Shown piece after piece: positions 1 through 9,539 of a DNA stretch of 64,000 bases. The DNA lies in assembly GCF_000621545.1 (NCBI RefSeq), contig NZ_JHYA01000001.1, forward strand, positions 248,001 to 312,000, read 5' to 3'. This DNA is from Anaerovibrio lipolyticus LB2005. GTDB lineage: Bacteria > Bacillota > Negativicutes > Selenomonadales > Selenomonadaceae. Position 1 is the first letter of the stretch, and each line of letters starts with the position of its first letter. The notes beneath the pieces were generated by a model. The model was not told the DNA's origin. It saw only the letters and a program-made list of their open reading frames with translations, and did no database searches. A program made the translations under genes and the position numbers.

Positions 1-1545
1 GGCACGAATAACCTCGGTATAAATGGCAACCGACATGGTTTTAGTGGCTCCAGTAAAGAGGATAACCGAAGAACTCAATTCGTTGATAGCCGTAATCCAG
101 GAAATAATAGCTCCACTCATTACACCTGGCAACATCATAACTGCCGTAACCTTGAAGAAGGTTTTAAGAGGTGAAGCTCCCAAGCTAATGGATGCCTCCT
201 CCAGACTCGGACTCAGCTGATAAAGAATAGCTGAACTGGAACGGAGAGTGTATGGCAAACGGCGGATAACCAGTGAAATGATGATAATAAGCGCCGTGCC
301 GGACAGAAGCATAGGGTCATCATTGAAGGCCAAAAGCAGGGTAATACCAAGTACAGAGCCTGGAATGATATAAGGGAACATAGTCAAGGTATCAATGATA
401 TCAGTCAGCCAGCTCTTCTTGCGGGTTGTCAGATATGCCACCGTCATGCCCAGGAACACAATTACAGCCATGGCTGCGGTACTAAAAATGTAAGTGTTAC
501 TGATAGCTGTTCCCAAGGAACCAAATATCGTGCGGTAGCTGTCCAAGGAATAACCATCCACGAAAATGGCACCGTTAGTTTTAAGGAAAGAAGTGTAGAT
601 AACTACCAGCTGAGGAATCATGGATAAAGCCACCAGCAGATAGATACACAGATGCATAACCACATTCTTGATACCCTTCATCTCTCCCACTGGCAAAGGC
701 CGCAGGGAACTCATGGTGAAGGATTTCTTATTTACTACATATTTCTGCAGCATAAAGATGGTGGATGTAATCAATACCATAATAGCAGCCATAGCCGCTG
801 CAAAATTGGCCTGATCGCCAACCTCGTTGATGAACTCAGAATAAATCATAACCGGCATAACATTGAAGCCTTCACCAATCAACATTGGTGTACCAAAGTC
901 TGCCATAGCATTCATAAATACCATTAAGGCTCCAGCAAGGATGGTTGGTGTAATCAGTGGCAACATAATGGTAACCACTTTTTTGATACCGCTGCATCCC
1001 AAGCTCTCTGCTGCTTCAATCAAGGCTGAGTCAATATTTTTCATGGCTCCGGCCACATAGAGGTAGATGAACGGATATAGTTTCAAGGTCAGAACCAGCA
1101 ATATCCCGGCAAAACCGTAGATAGACGGGAATTCTATACCCATACCAGCCAGCCACTGGGTCAAAATACCGCTGCGACCACCAATCAAAATCCAGGAGTA
1201 AGCACCGATAAATGGTGGTGAAAGCAAAGAAATGATAATGCAAATTTCCACAATTCCCTTGCCCCGGACCTTGAACAGAGTCATAAAATAAGCCAAGGCC
1301 GTGCCCACAACTACCGCCAGCACCGTCACACAGGCGGTAACGCTGAAGCTGTTAATCATGGACTGGTAGTAATACTTCCTTTCAAAGAAGTGGGTGAAGT
1401 TCTCCATGGTGAATGCCCCGGTAGTGGCATCCTGAAATGCACTGAGGAACAGGGAGAACAGCGGATAAATCAGAAACAGTCCAAAGATAACTATGGAAAG
1501 CAGGGTTATCCATGCCCAGAAGTCCCATTGGAATTTCTTATTCAT
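1..1545 (-). CDS. Iron(III)-type ABC transporter permease, FbpB-like (3' end beyond window)
   Basis: I translated this frame by hand from the ATG at 1545; it stays open for 515 codons to the window edge, so the C-terminus is missing. It encodes a very hydrophobic inner-membrane protein with two permease halves. Each half carries the cytoplasmic EAA loop that contacts the ATPase: EAAESLGC in the first half and EEASISLGAS in the second. This fused two-domain layout is typical of the FbpB/PotB-like permeases for ferric iron or related small substrates. The start overlaps the end of the upstream ATPase gene by 8 bases, so the two are translationally coupled. The periplasmic binding protein is not in view; the substrate (iron, phosphonate or thiamine) is therefore inferred only from family resemblance. 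Confidence 0.85.
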   Translation of the reverse strand, partial: MNKKFQWDFWAWITLLSIVIFGLFLIYPLFSLFLSAFQDATTGAFTMENFTHFFERKYYYQSMINSFSVTACVTVLAVVVGTALAYFMTLFKVRGKGIVEICIIISLLSPPFIGAYSWILIGGRSGILTQWLAGMGIEFPSIYGFAGILLVLTLKLYPFIYLYVAGAMKNIDSALIEAAESLGCSGIKKVVTIMLPLITPTILAGALMVFMNAMADFGTPMLIGEGFNVMPVMIYSEFINEVGDQANFAAAMAAIMVLITSTIFMLQKYVVNKKSFTMSSLRPLPVGEMKGIKNVVMHLCIYLLVALSMIPQLVVIYTSFLKTNGAIFVDGYSLDSYRTIFGSLGTAISNTYIFSTAAMAVIVFLGMTVAYLTTRKKSWLTDIIDTLTMFPYIIPGSVLGITLLLAFNDDPMLLSGTALIIIISLVIRRLPYTLRSSSAILYQLSPSLEEASISLGASPLKTFFKVTAVMMLPGVMSGAIISWITAINELSSSVILFTGATKTMSVAIYTEVIRA

Positions 1546-2662
1546 TTTCCACCACACCTTCCATCAGGCTCTTGCTGCCATCTGCACGGAATACATTAAT
1601 CTTGGCGGCATTAGGCTTCAGATATACCGTATCTCCGATTTCCAAAACCTTTTCTGCATGTCCCAAATCCTGGCTATACTCAATAGCAGGCTGGTCAGGA
1701 ACCAGCATATCATCTGGAAAATCAAGTCCATAAGTAATATATTTGCCCAGGAAAACCTTGGTTTTAATTTTACACTTAATACCCTGACCTTCTCCACAGA
1801 TGGAAAATTCTTCCGGACGTACTGCAATGGTAACATCATCACCGATTTTTCCCTCTTCCCCAATGGTACTCATTGGAAGGACGAAGCCATCTGCAAAAAC
1901 TACTGCTTTGCCGCCGTTAGCTTCCTCAATGCGTCCCTTAAAGAGATTGGAATGACCGATAAAGGTTGCTACAAACACGTTGTATGGACGGGTATATATA
2001 GTATGTGGTGTGCCCGTCTGTTGAATAACACCCTTCTTCATAACAGCGATTCTATCAGAAATTGCCAGAGCTTCTTCCTGGTCATGGGTTACATAAACAG
2101 TGGTAATGCCAACCTGTTTCTGTACCTCCCGGATAGCCGAGCGCATCTCCACACGCAGCTTGGCATCCAGATTGGACAGAGGCTCATCCATCAGCAGTAC
2201 ACTTGGATGAATAACGATGGCACGAGCAAGTGCCACACGCTGTTGCTGACCGCCGGACAGTCGCTCTGGAAGTCTGTCCTGATACTCCGTAATCTGTACC
2301 ACATCGAGAATCTTGTCCACCTTGGTCTTCATCTCATCCTTTGGCATATTGCGAAGCTTTAAACCGTATTCCACATTTTCCCGCACAGTGAGATGTGGGA
2401 ATATTGCATAGCTTTGGAATACCATACCAATATTTCTCTTATGGGCCGGAATATCATTAATTACCTGATCATTAAAGCGAATCTGGCCACCCTCAATACT
2501 ATTAAATCCTGCAATCATACGCAAAAGCGTAGTCTTGCCACAGCCCGAAGGCCCCAACAAGGTGAAGAACTCCCCGTTTTTAATGTTCTGGGTCAGCTGG
2601 GGTATAATTGTCAGATCCCCATAACGCTTAACCACTTTATCTGCCGTGATGGCAACACTCAT
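1538..2662 (-). CDS. ABC transporter ATP-binding protein, FbpC/PotA-like
   Basis: This 374-residue ATPase energises the permease encoded just downstream. It has a Walker A (GPSGCGKTT), Q-loop (FQSYAIFPH), signature LSGGQQQR, Walker B (LLMDEP) and H-loop (THDQEEA). A C-terminal TOBE-like region of about 130 residues follows, as in iron(III), spermidine/putrescine and sugar importer ATPases. I chose the ATG at 2662 because a GGAGGAGAGG ribosome site sits immediately before it; the ATG at 2677 would lie inside that site. It is the first gene of the pair. The A+T-rich upstream stretch to about 2800 probably holds the promoter, but no convincing -35/-10 pair or Fur box stands out. Confidence 0.9.
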   Translation of the reverse strand: MSVAITADKVVKRYGDLTIIPQLTQNIKNGEFFTLLGPSGCGKTTLLRMIAGFNSIEGGQIRFNDQVINDIPAHKRNIGMVFQSYAIFPHLTVRENVEYGLKLRNMPKDEMKTKVDKILDVVQITEYQDRLPERLSGGQQQRVALARAIVIHPSVLLMDEPLSNLDAKLRVEMRSAIREVQKQVGITTVYVTHDQEEALAISDRIAVMKKGVIQQTGTPHTIYTRPYNVFVATFIGHSNLFKGRIEEANGGKAVVFADGFVLPMSTIGEEGKIGDDVTIAVRPEEFSICGEGQGIKCKIKTKVFLGKYITYGLDFPDDMLVPDQPAIEYSQDLGHAEKVLEIGDTVYLKPNAAKINVFRADGSKSLMEGVVENE

Positions 2663-2813
2663 TGCCCTCTCCTCCATTCGTATTATCTATTATTTGATAT
2701 CTTTATACATATTTTATAGTCAACAATAATAGTAAACAAGCCAAAATATTATACAATTGTCAGAAAAATTGAACTTTGTATGAAAATTTAGTAAACTTCG
2801 ACTTTTTTTGCAA

Positions 2814-2858
2814 CAAAAAAACACGACTGAAAAGCAATACTAACCTTCTCAGTCGTGT
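2814..2858 (-). terminator. Rho-independent terminator after the cheB-like gene
   Basis: A perfect 10-bp stem (2821-2830 with 2849-2858) lies one base past the stop codon of the CheB-domain gene. On the minus strand it is followed by seven T residues. Confidence 0.92.
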
Positions 2859-2859
2859 C

Positions 2860-3495
2860 TTATCTGCTAGGATATACTAATTTAGTTATTTCGTTGGCCA
2901 TGTTTTGTAAGCTGACCTGTCGTTCCACAGCCCCCATATTAAAGGCTGCCTTAGGCATACCATATACAACACAGGAGGCCTCATCCTGTCCCAAGGTACG
3001 GGCACCGGCCTGGCGCATCTCCAATAGCTTGGCTGCTCCATCAACACCCATCCCAGTGAGAATAACCCCCACCGCTTTATTACCAATAACTTTGGCAACA
3101 GATTCAAAAAGCACATCTGCCGATGATAATACACCGTGAATACGTTCACCAGCTTTGCAGTGAATACAGATAGATCCCGGAGAACCGGTAATGGACATAT
3201 GCTTGTCACCAGGAGCTATATAAATTGTATTTGGCTTGGCGTATTCACCTTCCACCGCTTCCTTTACTGTCAGCTCACACTCCCTGTCCAAACGGGCAGC
3301 AAAAAGCTTGGAAAAGGTAGCACTAATATGCTGCACCACCATAACAGGTGGCAGAGGTGGCTTCAGCTTTGACAAAATTTCAGACAATGCCTCCGTACCG
3401 CCAGTAGATGACCCTATAGCTATAAGGCTGCACCAAGACGTTGAGGGAGCTGAGGTGTATGATTCTTTTTTCTCGAATACTTTAGCTGCAAACAA
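2860..3495 (-). CDS. Stand-alone CheB methylesterase domain (no receiver domain)
   Basis: This 211-residue protein is only the catalytic half of CheB, the enzyme that demethylates or deamidates chemoreceptor glutamates. The catalytic triad is present with exact Salmonella CheB spacing: Ser30 in GSSTGGTEA, His56 in VQH, Asp152 in GMGVDGA. Normal CheB is about 350 residues with an N-terminal REC domain, which is absent here; an in-frame stop just upstream of the TTG start excludes a longer product. The start is TTG at 3495, preceded by AAGGA. The gene lies 46 bp downstream of the degenerate sensor-kinase gene and is followed by a strong terminator, so the two form a unit. Nothing else of chemotaxis is in the window. 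Its substrate could be receptors encoded elsewhere or an unrelated protein. Confidence 0.88.
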   Translation of the reverse strand: MFAAKVFEKKESYTSAPSTSWCSLIAIGSSTGGTEALSEILSKLKPPLPPVMVVQHISATFSKLFAARLDRECELTVKEAVEGEYAKPNTIYIAPGDKHMSITGSPGSICIHCKAGERIHGVLSSADVLFESVAKVIGNKAVGVILTGMGVDGAAKLLEMRQAGARTLGQDEASCVVYGMPKAAFNMGAVERQVSLQNMANEITKLVYPSR

Positions 3496-3541
3496 GAAAT
3501 CACATCCTTAAAATTACCTGCAAAAATAATTGAATCAAACA

Positions 3542-4258
3542 TCATTTCTCTCGCAGGGAGCCTAACTGCATAATGGTCTCCTCTATCTTTTCTCTATTGG
3601 TGTTTTCCTTGGAGAAAATGAGATTTAAAATGCCAAGAAGCCTTTCACCATCCTGATGAATAGTATCCATATACTCGCTGATATCCTCATGTCGAACAGC
3701 GGCTTCCCTGGCTGCCTTGGACTGTTTTATGATATTAAGCAAGGGCCCACGGGCAACATCATTTAATTGCTGTCCCATGGCCTCTACAATTTTTCGTTCT
3801 TCTTCGTAAAGATTTTCCTCTGATTGGTGCTGCTTATCCATGCTCTTAAAAGCCATAACCAGCTCATCATTGGAATCCAACACCTTCAAAACCTCACACT
3901 GACCATAATGTATCTCATCATCAGTAAAGGTCCGATAATTAAAACTATAGGACATTTGACGCGAAAATATTTTCCTCAGATTTGAAATGGTAAGTATTGG
4001 TTCAAATACCCTTTGGTCATCCTGATAAACCACATTACGCACAAATTTGTAGATATGGTTTTCGTAATCACCACAACCAAACTGGTCACCAAACTTATTC
4101 CGCACAAATCGCGCCATTCGATAGCTGCGTACCTGTCCCGTAGAGAGGTTAACATAGTACACCCCTTGATAGCTGTAGCATAAAGCATCAATAATCTTAT
4201 AACTGAGCTCCATTTCTGAACGGAGCTTCACTGTATTTGGATTATTGTCCTTATCCAT
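3542..4258 (-). CDS. PAS-like sensor with degenerate histidine-kinase dimerisation region
   Basis: This 238-residue cytoplasmic protein resembles the sensory front end of the hybrid histidine kinases common in Selenomonadales (IIDAL..Y..VYYVNL.TG..R pattern near residues 22-48). It then runs into a helix that aligns with the HisKA box. Where an active kinase has the H-D-I-R-T-P motif this protein has D-V-A-R-G-P (residues 167-172), so the phosphate-accepting His is replaced by Asp. The protein stops about 65 residues later with no ATPase domain, so it cannot be a working kinase. Its own promoter (4292-4320) and the adjacent CheB-domain gene suggest a two-gene signalling unit. It might act as a scaffold or sensor that dimerises with other kinases; that is inference. 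Confidence 0.7.
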   Translation of the reverse strand: MDKDNNPNTVKLRSEMELSYKIIDALCYSYQGVYYVNLSTGQVRSYRMARFVRNKFGDQFGCGDYENHIYKFVRNVVYQDDQRVFEPILTISNLRKIFSRQMSYSFNYRTFTDDEIHYGQCEVLKVLDSNDELVMAFKSMDKQHQSEENLYEEERKIVEAMGQQLNDVARGPLLNIIKQSKAAREAAVRHEDISEYMDTIHQDGERLLGILNLIFSKENTNREKIEETIMQLGSLREK

Positions 4259-4291
4259 GGTATACCACCCCTTTATACTACACTACCTTTA

Positions 4292-4320
4292 ATTATACAA
4301 AACTATTAATGTAAGTACAA
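4292..4320 (-). promoter_or_regulatory. Sigma-70-type promoter for the sensor/cheB-like pair
   Basis: On the minus strand TTGTAC (4315-4320) and TATAAT (4292-4297) are separated by 17 bp, about 35 bp upstream of the ATG at 4258. Confidence 0.75.
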
Positions 4321-4368
4321 TATATAATTCAAGGGGGGCACAGGCTAATAATTATAAACGTACATTAA

Positions 4369-5265
4369 TTAGCTATTTACAACCAAAACTTTATCTGGGA
4401 CTATAGTCTTATTTTTTCTGTCATAATGTCCAATACCAAGAAATTCATTCTGGGCATAAACCCTAAGAATTATTTTGTCCTGATAACAAGGACCACCATC
4501 AAAGCTTCTGTCATCAGAGGAAAGGCCATTACAAAAAGCGTTTCTGCGCTTAGGATTAATGTTATAGCGCCTAATGTGGCCAATATATTCCTCAGGATTA
4601 AGTAACACACCCTCTCCCAGCTCCTTAAGCTCTTCTACAGATACTGCCTCAGAAAGCTGGAATTTCCCTACTGCTGTCCGTACCAAAAAAGACATTGTTG
4701 ATGGTATTCCCAAGGCCTGCCCCATGTCCTGACACAGGGAGCGGATATAGGTCCCCTTGGAGCAATCTACATCAAAAAGCAATGTTCTTTTTTTATCATC
4801 CTTTTCAAGAAGGCGCAGACTATGAATCTCCACTCGTCTTGACGGAATATCTACCTTAATTCCCTGACGGAGCAAATCACAGGCCCGACGGCCATTTATC
4901 TTTATAGCGGAATGAGCTGGAGGCACCTGAACAATATTCCCGGTGAAATCCCTAAATACACTTTCCACCTTCTGTATGTCTGGCATCTCAAAATCTTCTG
5001 CCCATTCTGTCACCTTGCCCGTATCATCGCCGCTATCGGTTTCCACACCTAAGAGCATTTCTGCTCTATAGGACTTGCTTACGTTATCAAGGTATTCTAT
5101 CAAACGGGCAGCTTTGCCTACTGCTATAGGCAATACCCCAGCTGCTCCGGGATCAAGGGTACCCGCATGGCCCACATGCTTTTCATGGAGCACACGGCGT
5201 ACCAATCCCACAGCATCATGTGATGTCATTCCTGGTGGTTTAAGGAAATTAATAAAACCTTCCAT
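4369..5265 (-). CDS. truB: tRNA pseudouridine(55) synthase TruB
   Basis: TruB converts uridine 55 of the tRNA T-loop to pseudouridine. The catalytic aspartate lies in the hallmark GHAGTLDPGAAGVL segment near residue 40, and the PP-AHSAIK.NG region and a C-terminal PUA-like part follow, giving about 298 residues, normal for bacteria. I prefer the ATG at 5265 (MEGFINFLKPPG, the usual family N-terminus), which has AAGGA 11 bases upstream; the ATG at 5277 lies too close to that site. It is the last gene of the rimP-nusA-infB operon and follows nrnA with almost no gap. Confidence 0.95.
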   Translation of the reverse strand: MEGFINFLKPPGMTSHDAVGLVRRVLHEKHVGHAGTLDPGAAGVLPIAVGKAARLIEYLDNVSKSYRAEMLLGVETDSGDDTGKVTEWAEDFEMPDIQKVESVFRDFTGNIVQVPPAHSAIKINGRRACDLLRQGIKVDIPSRRVEIHSLRLLEKDDKKRTLLFDVDCSKGTYIRSLCQDMGQALGIPSTMSFLVRTAVGKFQLSEAVSVEELKELGEGVLLNPEEYIGHIRRYNINPKRRNAFCNGLSSDDRSFDGGPCYQDKIILRVYAQNEFLGIGHYDRKNKTIVPDKVLVVNS

Positions 5266-5279
5266 TCGTTGCAACATCC

Positions 5280-6221
5280 TTATTCTGCCAATGATTCTTC
5301 AATTACCTTTAAAATATCAGTCTTGGCCTGACTAAATGACTTTTCAATAGTGCAGCCGGCTGCCCTTATATGGCCGCCACCTCCAAGGGATTCTGCTATT
5401 TTTGCCACGTCAGTTTTCTTGGAACGCATGCTTACACGACAAACCTCAGGCTCCACGGCCTTTAAAAGTATTGCCACATCCACACCGTCAATTACCCTTA
5501 CCTGATCAATGAACCCCTCAGTGGTATCTAAGGATTCTGTCAGCTCATGGTCAAGGAACAATCCAGCCACTCTTCCATCAGCATGAAGCTCAATGGTCTG
5601 CAGTGCCTTTGCCATGCCCTGTACCACATCAAAATTCTTGGTTTCAATAGCCTCAGAAATTTTTTCAGGTCTGATGCCGGTTTCCATCAGCTCCGCTGCT
5701 GCCCTCATGGTGTGAGGAGTGGTATTGGAATATCTGAAGTAGCCGGAATCCGTGGCCAAACCCGTATAAATAGAGGTGGCAGAGTTTATATCAAACTCTA
5801 CCCCCATTTCCTTGCCCAATTCATAAATAATCTCACAAGTAGCGGCACGCTTGGCATCAAGGTAGAGAAAATCTGCCTTTTCGTCATTAGTACGGTGATG
5901 ATCAATATTTAATCTTGGAGCCTTACACTTTTCAATTACACTGCCAACCCTATCCAGACTGGCATCCAGAATAACCAGATAATCGGCCTCATAGCTTTCA
6001 TTTTCTGGCTTCTCAATAGTATCTATGCCCGGAAGGACACTGAGGAACTTAGGCAGGTCATCATCAATAAGAACCCTTACCTTCTTCCCCAGCTTTTCCA
6101 GCATAAATTTTAACCCCATACAGGAGCCGATGGCATCACCATCTGGATTGACATGGGCTGTCAATATCAGGCTGTTGGCTGCCATCAGTTTGTCTGCTGT
6201 TTCCTTTAAAGATATTATCAT
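5280..6221 (-). CDS. nrnA: DHH/DHHA1 phosphoesterase NrnA (oligoribonuclease / pAp phosphatase)
   Basis: A 313-residue cytoplasmic phosphoesterase that degrades 2-5 nt oligoribonucleotides and dephosphorylates 3'-phosphoadenosine 5'-phosphate. Motifs: the first metal motif VNPDGDAIGS near residue 23, the DHH motif (NIDHHRTN) near residue 107, and the DHHA1 glycine motif GGGGHIRAAG near the C-terminus. The start at 6221 is set by GGAGCAGGG eight bases upstream; the open frame extends to 6308 only because it overlaps rbfA. It sits between rbfA and truB, the standard Firmicutes order. Confidence 0.94.
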   Translation of the reverse strand: MIISLKETADKLMAANSLILTAHVNPDGDAIGSCMGLKFMLEKLGKKVRVLIDDDLPKFLSVLPGIDTIEKPENESYEADYLVILDASLDRVGSVIEKCKAPRLNIDHHRTNDEKADFLYLDAKRAATCEIIYELGKEMGVEFDINSATSIYTGLATDSGYFRYSNTTPHTMRAAAELMETGIRPEKISEAIETKNFDVVQGMAKALQTIELHADGRVAGLFLDHELTESLDTTEGFIDQVRVIDGVDVAILLKAVEPEVCRVSMRSKKTDVAKIAESLGGGGHIRAAGCTIEKSFSQAKTDILKVIEESLAE

Positions 6222-6225
6222 AGCA

Positions 6226-6582
6226 TTATCCCTGCTCCTGCTCTTTTTCAATCTGCAAGAGCAGCTTCTGAATATGGTCACTATAATCCAATGATTTGTC
6301 CAGAACAAATTTAAGTTCAGGAGTTACCCGCAATCTGATGCGATGCCCCACCTCACGGCGGATAAAGCCCAGAGAGCTGTTTAAACCATTCCATGTATCC
6401 TCTATCTGCTTATCGTTGCCCATGATGCTGACAAATACCTTGGCAATGCTAAGGTCTCTTGTAACCTCCACCTGGGTAACAGTAACAAAGCCGATACGTG
6501 GATCCTTCAGCTCCTGCAGAATAATCTGGGAGATTTCCTGCTTCATGAGCTCCTGAATCTTTTCAATACGAAGCTGGCTCAT
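6226..6582 (-). CDS. rbfA: Ribosome-binding factor A
   Basis: RbfA binds the 30S subunit and supports late 16S rRNA 5'-end processing and cold adaptation. The 118-residue protein has the single KH-like fold pattern of the family: ISQIILQELKDPRI near the N-terminus, then VTVTQVEVTRDLSIAKVFVS, and LRVTPELKFVLDKS near residue 85. It lies between infB and nrnA as in most Firmicutes. Confidence 0.96.
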   Translation of the reverse strand: MSQLRIEKIQELMKQEISQIILQELKDPRIGFVTVTQVEVTRDLSIAKVFVSIMGNDKQIEDTWNGLNSSLGFIRREVGHRIRLRVTPELKFVLDKSLDYSDHIQKLLLQIEKEQEQG

Positions 6583-6602
6583 ATAAAACTTGCCCTCCTC
6601 TA

Positions 6603-9209
6603 TTAGTCCTTGTTCACATCATTGATGTTGGTCTCAATTTCTTCCATGGTGTAGGCCTCAATAATATCGCCTTCACGGAAGTCGCTGTAATCCTTAATAG
6701 TGATACCGCACTCATAGCCGGCAGCCACTTCCTTAACTGCATCCTTGAAACGGCGCAGATCTTCCAGCTCACCATCGAATACCTCAATGTTGTCACGGAC
6801 AATACGAATCTTGGACTTGTTGGTAATCTTACCCTCAAGCACATAAGAGCCGGCTACCTTCAAGGTCTTATTAAATACCATTACCTGACGGATTTCTACC
6901 TGGCCCTGGATAACTTCCTTGAACTTAGGAGCCAGCATACCAGACATAGCGTCCTTAACATCGTTAAGTGCATCATAGATTACGCGGTAGGTGCGAATAT
7001 CAATATCCTCGCCTTCAGCAATGCGACGGGCATTGGCATCAGGGCGGACATTAAAGGCGATAATGAGGGCGTTGGAAGCTGAAGCCAGCATAACATCAGA
7101 CTCATTAACTGCACCTACGCCGGAATGGATAATATTTACGCGAACCTCATCGTTCTTGTTAAGGCTCAGCAAGGAGCTGTTAAGTGCCTCAACGGAGCCC
7201 TGAACATCAGCCTTAACCAAAATATTAAGATCCTTCAGCTGACCCTCCTGAATCTGATTGAACAGATCATCAAGAGACACCTTTCTCTTACTAATAAGCT
7301 CAGTACGATGCTTTTCAATACGCTTCTCAGCAATAGTACGGCAGAGCTTTTCTTCCAATACAGCCAGCTCATCACCAGCGGATGGAACATCATTAAAACC
7401 AAGCACCTCAACTGGAACGGAAGGACCAGCCTTCTTAACATTCTCACCGCGGTCGTTAACCATGGCGCGGACCTTACCATAGCAGGTGCCGGCAATAATG
7501 GAATCACCGATATGAAGGGTACCATTCTGTACCAGTACAGTTGCTACAGGACCACGGCCCTTGTCCAGCTGTGCCTCGATGATAATACCACGGGCATCGC
7601 GTTTAGGGTTGGCCTTCAGCTCCTGAATTTCTGCAACCAGCAGAATCATCTCCAGCAGCCCATCAATGTTCATGCGCTTCTTGGCAGATACCTCAACCAT
7701 AATGGTATCTCCGCCGTAATCCTCGGAAACAAGGCCATGCTCCATGAGCTCGTTCTTGACGCGCATTGGATCAGCACCTGGCTTATCAATCTTGTTGATA
7801 GCAACGATAATTGGCACCTCAGCGGACTTGGCATGGTTAATAGCCTCAATGGTCTGAGGCATAACGCCGTCATCGGCTGCAACTACCAGAATAGCAATAT
7901 CAGTAACCTGGGCACCACGGGCACGCATAGCAGTAAATGCCTCATGGCCTGGGGTATCCAAAAATACGATTTTCTTGCCCTGGCACATAACCTGATATGC
8001 ACCGATATGCTGGGTAATACCGCCGGCCTCAGTAGAAGTAACAGCGGAGCTACGGATGCAATCCAACAGGGATGTCTTACCATGGTCAACGTGTCCCATT
8101 ACAGTAACAACTGGTGGACGGAGCACAAGGCTCTTTGGATCATCCTCAATTTCAGGAATCTCAGTAAGATCAACCTCTGGTGGAAGCTCCTCTACATTTA
8201 CGCCGAATTCGGCAGCCACCAAAGTAGCTGTATCAAAATCAATATCCTGATTAATGGTAGCCATAACCCCCATCAGCATAAGCTTCTTGATGATATCAGC
8301 GGCAGTACAGCTAATCTTGCTGGCGAGATCCTTTACAACAATGGTCTCTCCTACCTTGATATTCTTAGGACGGGCAATCTCCATCTTAGGAGCTGGCTGC
8401 TGATTCTTGTTGTTGCGGTTGTTCTTGTTACCACGGAAATTCTTGCCATTGCGGTTGTTGTTATTGTTAAAGCCGCCGCCATTCTTAAAGTTGTTATTTC
8501 TGTTGTTCTTGTTGCGATCCTTACCATTGCGGATATGATCATTATGCTCCATACGGTCATTACGCTCCATACGATTATTTCTTTCATTTCTGTTGCGGTC
8601 ATTGCGATCATTACGATCATTACGGCCGCCCTCATTCATTACAGGCATCGGCTTGCTCATATGGCCGCCAGACTTCCTGCCTTGCTGTGGACGGTTATCA
8701 TAGCCGCCCTCATTACGGTTACGCTCAAAGCCACCCTGTCCACCGTTATTCTTGCGCTCACCGTTGTTGCGGTTGCGGTCAAAATTGCGGTTGTTGTGGC
8801 TACCGTTATTGTTTACTGGACGTGGAGCACTGAAACCGCTGTTTTTCTTGGCTGGAGCCTCGCCATGCTTGGAGTCATGGGACTTTTTCTGCTCTGGCTT
8901 ATGCTCAGCTCTTTGCTCCGGCTTATGTTCATGCTTCTGTTCAGGAGTCTTTGCCTTTTCCGCCTGCTGTGGCTTCTTTGGTGCTTCAGGCTTCTTAGGC
9001 GCTTCAGCCTTTTTAGGAGCCTCGGTCTTTTTAGGAGCCTCAGTCTTTTTCGCTGTAGAAGCCCCCTTTAACGCATCAAGCACCAGCTTCTTTTCACTGT
9101 CACTGATGGAACTGGAATGTTTTTTTCCGGCAATGTTATTTCGCTCTAATATCTCAATAATCTTCTTGTTTTCTGTATTTATTTCTTTTGCAAATTCATG
9201 TATTCTCAT
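6603..9209 (-). CDS. infB: Translation initiation factor IF-2
   Basis: IF-2 is the GTPase that places initiator fMet-tRNA on the 30S subunit. Order: an N-terminal IF2-N helix domain (residues 1-50), a long low-complexity stretch (about residues 55-275) made first of Lys/Pro/Ala/Glu repeats (EAPKK) and then of Asn/Arg/Gly/Asp runs, a second IF2-N module, and the G domain with [14 protein letters not shown] and NKID. Domains II, III and C2 follow. At 868 residues it is normal for a bacterium with an extended linker. The ATG at 9209 has GGGGGTGG just upstream and is preferred over the TTG at 9212. Confidence 0.97.
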   Translation of the reverse strand: MRIHEFAKEINTENKKIIEILERNNIAGKKHSSSISDSEKKLVLDALKGASTAKKTEAPKKTEAPKKAEAPKKPEAPKKPQQAEKAKTPEQKHEHKPEQRAEHKPEQKKSHDSKHGEAPAKKNSGFSAPRPVNNNGSHNNRNFDRNRNNGERKNNGGQGGFERNRNEGGYDNRPQQGRKSGGHMSKPMPVMNEGGRNDRNDRNDRNRNERNNRMERNDRMEHNDHIRNGKDRNKNNRNNNFKNGGGFNNNNNRNGKNFRGNKNNRNNKNQQPAPKMEIARPKNIKVGETIVVKDLASKISCTAADIIKKLMLMGVMATINQDIDFDTATLVAAEFGVNVEELPPEVDLTEIPEIEDDPKSLVLRPPVVTVMGHVDHGKTSLLDCIRSSAVTSTEAGGITQHIGAYQVMCQGKKIVFLDTPGHEAFTAMRARGAQVTDIAILVVAADDGVMPQTIEAINHAKSAEVPIIVAINKIDKPGADPMRVKNELMEHGLVSEDYGGDTIMVEVSAKKRMNIDGLLEMILLVAEIQELKANPKRDARGIIIEAQLDKGRGPVATVLVQNGTLHIGDSIIAGTCYGKVRAMVNDRGENVKKAGPSVPVEVLGFNDVPSAGDELAVLEEKLCRTIAEKRIEKHRTELISKRKVSLDDLFNQIQEGQLKDLNILVKADVQGSVEALNSSLLSLNKNDEVRVNIIHSGVGAVNESDVMLASASNALIIAFNVRPDANARRIAEGEDIDIRTYRVIYDALNDVKDAMSGMLAPKFKEVIQGQVEIRQVMVFNKTLKVAGSYVLEGKITNKSKIRIVRDNIEVFDGELEDLRRFKDAVKEVAAGYECGITIKDYSDFREGDIIEAYTMEEIETNINDVNKD

Positions 9210-9227
9210 CAATCCACCCCCGAATGA

Positions 9228-9536
9228 CTATCTGTCTTCAAAGAGTTTGGATAAAGCATCTGCAAAGCCCTTATCCATTATGGCAGCCACCGCCCGGAAA
9301 TCCTTTCCTATACAGTGGCCAAGTTCTTCTCTGTCAAATAGATAATATACGTTTATTTCTGCATCATCCGCCATACGCTGATAATTTTTCTTCGTTTCCT
9401 CAGAGGCATCCTCCGCCACAATCATCAGCAAGGCTTTTCGTCCTTGTACTGCCTTCGTTACGGCAAAATCACCGGAAACCACTTTATTGGCCCGCTGTGC
9501 CATACTAAGCAAATTCAATATTTTCGTCTTATTCAT
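9228..9536 (-). CDS. ylxQ: L7Ae-family K-turn RNA-binding protein YlxQ
   Basis: A 102-residue member of the L7Ae/L30e/S12e fold. Members bind kink-turn RNA; the exact role of YlxQ is not settled. Visible family signs are the N-terminal helix (ILNLLSMAQRANKVVSGDFAV) and the central LLMIVAEDAS strand followed by the Asp-rich turn. It lies between rnpM and infB, its standard position in Firmicutes. It starts four bases before the rnpM stop and so is probably translationally coupled. Confidence 0.93.
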   Translation of the reverse strand: MNKTKILNLLSMAQRANKVVSGDFAVTKAVQGRKALLMIVAEDASEETKKNYQRMADDAEINVYYLFDREELGHCIGKDFRAVAAIMDKGFADALSKLFEDR

Positions 9537-9539
9537 AAT

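Noticed and set aside
1493-2362. A 289-codon plus-strand frame opposite the ABC ATPase
   Set aside because: The minus strand encodes an ATPase with all motifs; the plus frame has no recognisable domain and no start signal.
2663-2815. Fur box before the iron-type ABC genes
   Set aside because: GATAAT-like hexamers occur but the region is simply A+T-rich and no 19-bp symmetric match is seen.
6222-6308. 29-residue N-terminal extension of NrnA
   Set aside because: It lies wholly inside rbfA; the ATG at 6221 has its own ribosome site and matches the family start.
7125-9071. A 648-codon plus-strand open frame opposite infB
   Set aside because: It is antisense to clear infB; its hydrophobic low-complexity protein simply mirrors the Asn/Arg/Lys codons of IF-2, and it has no ribosome site.
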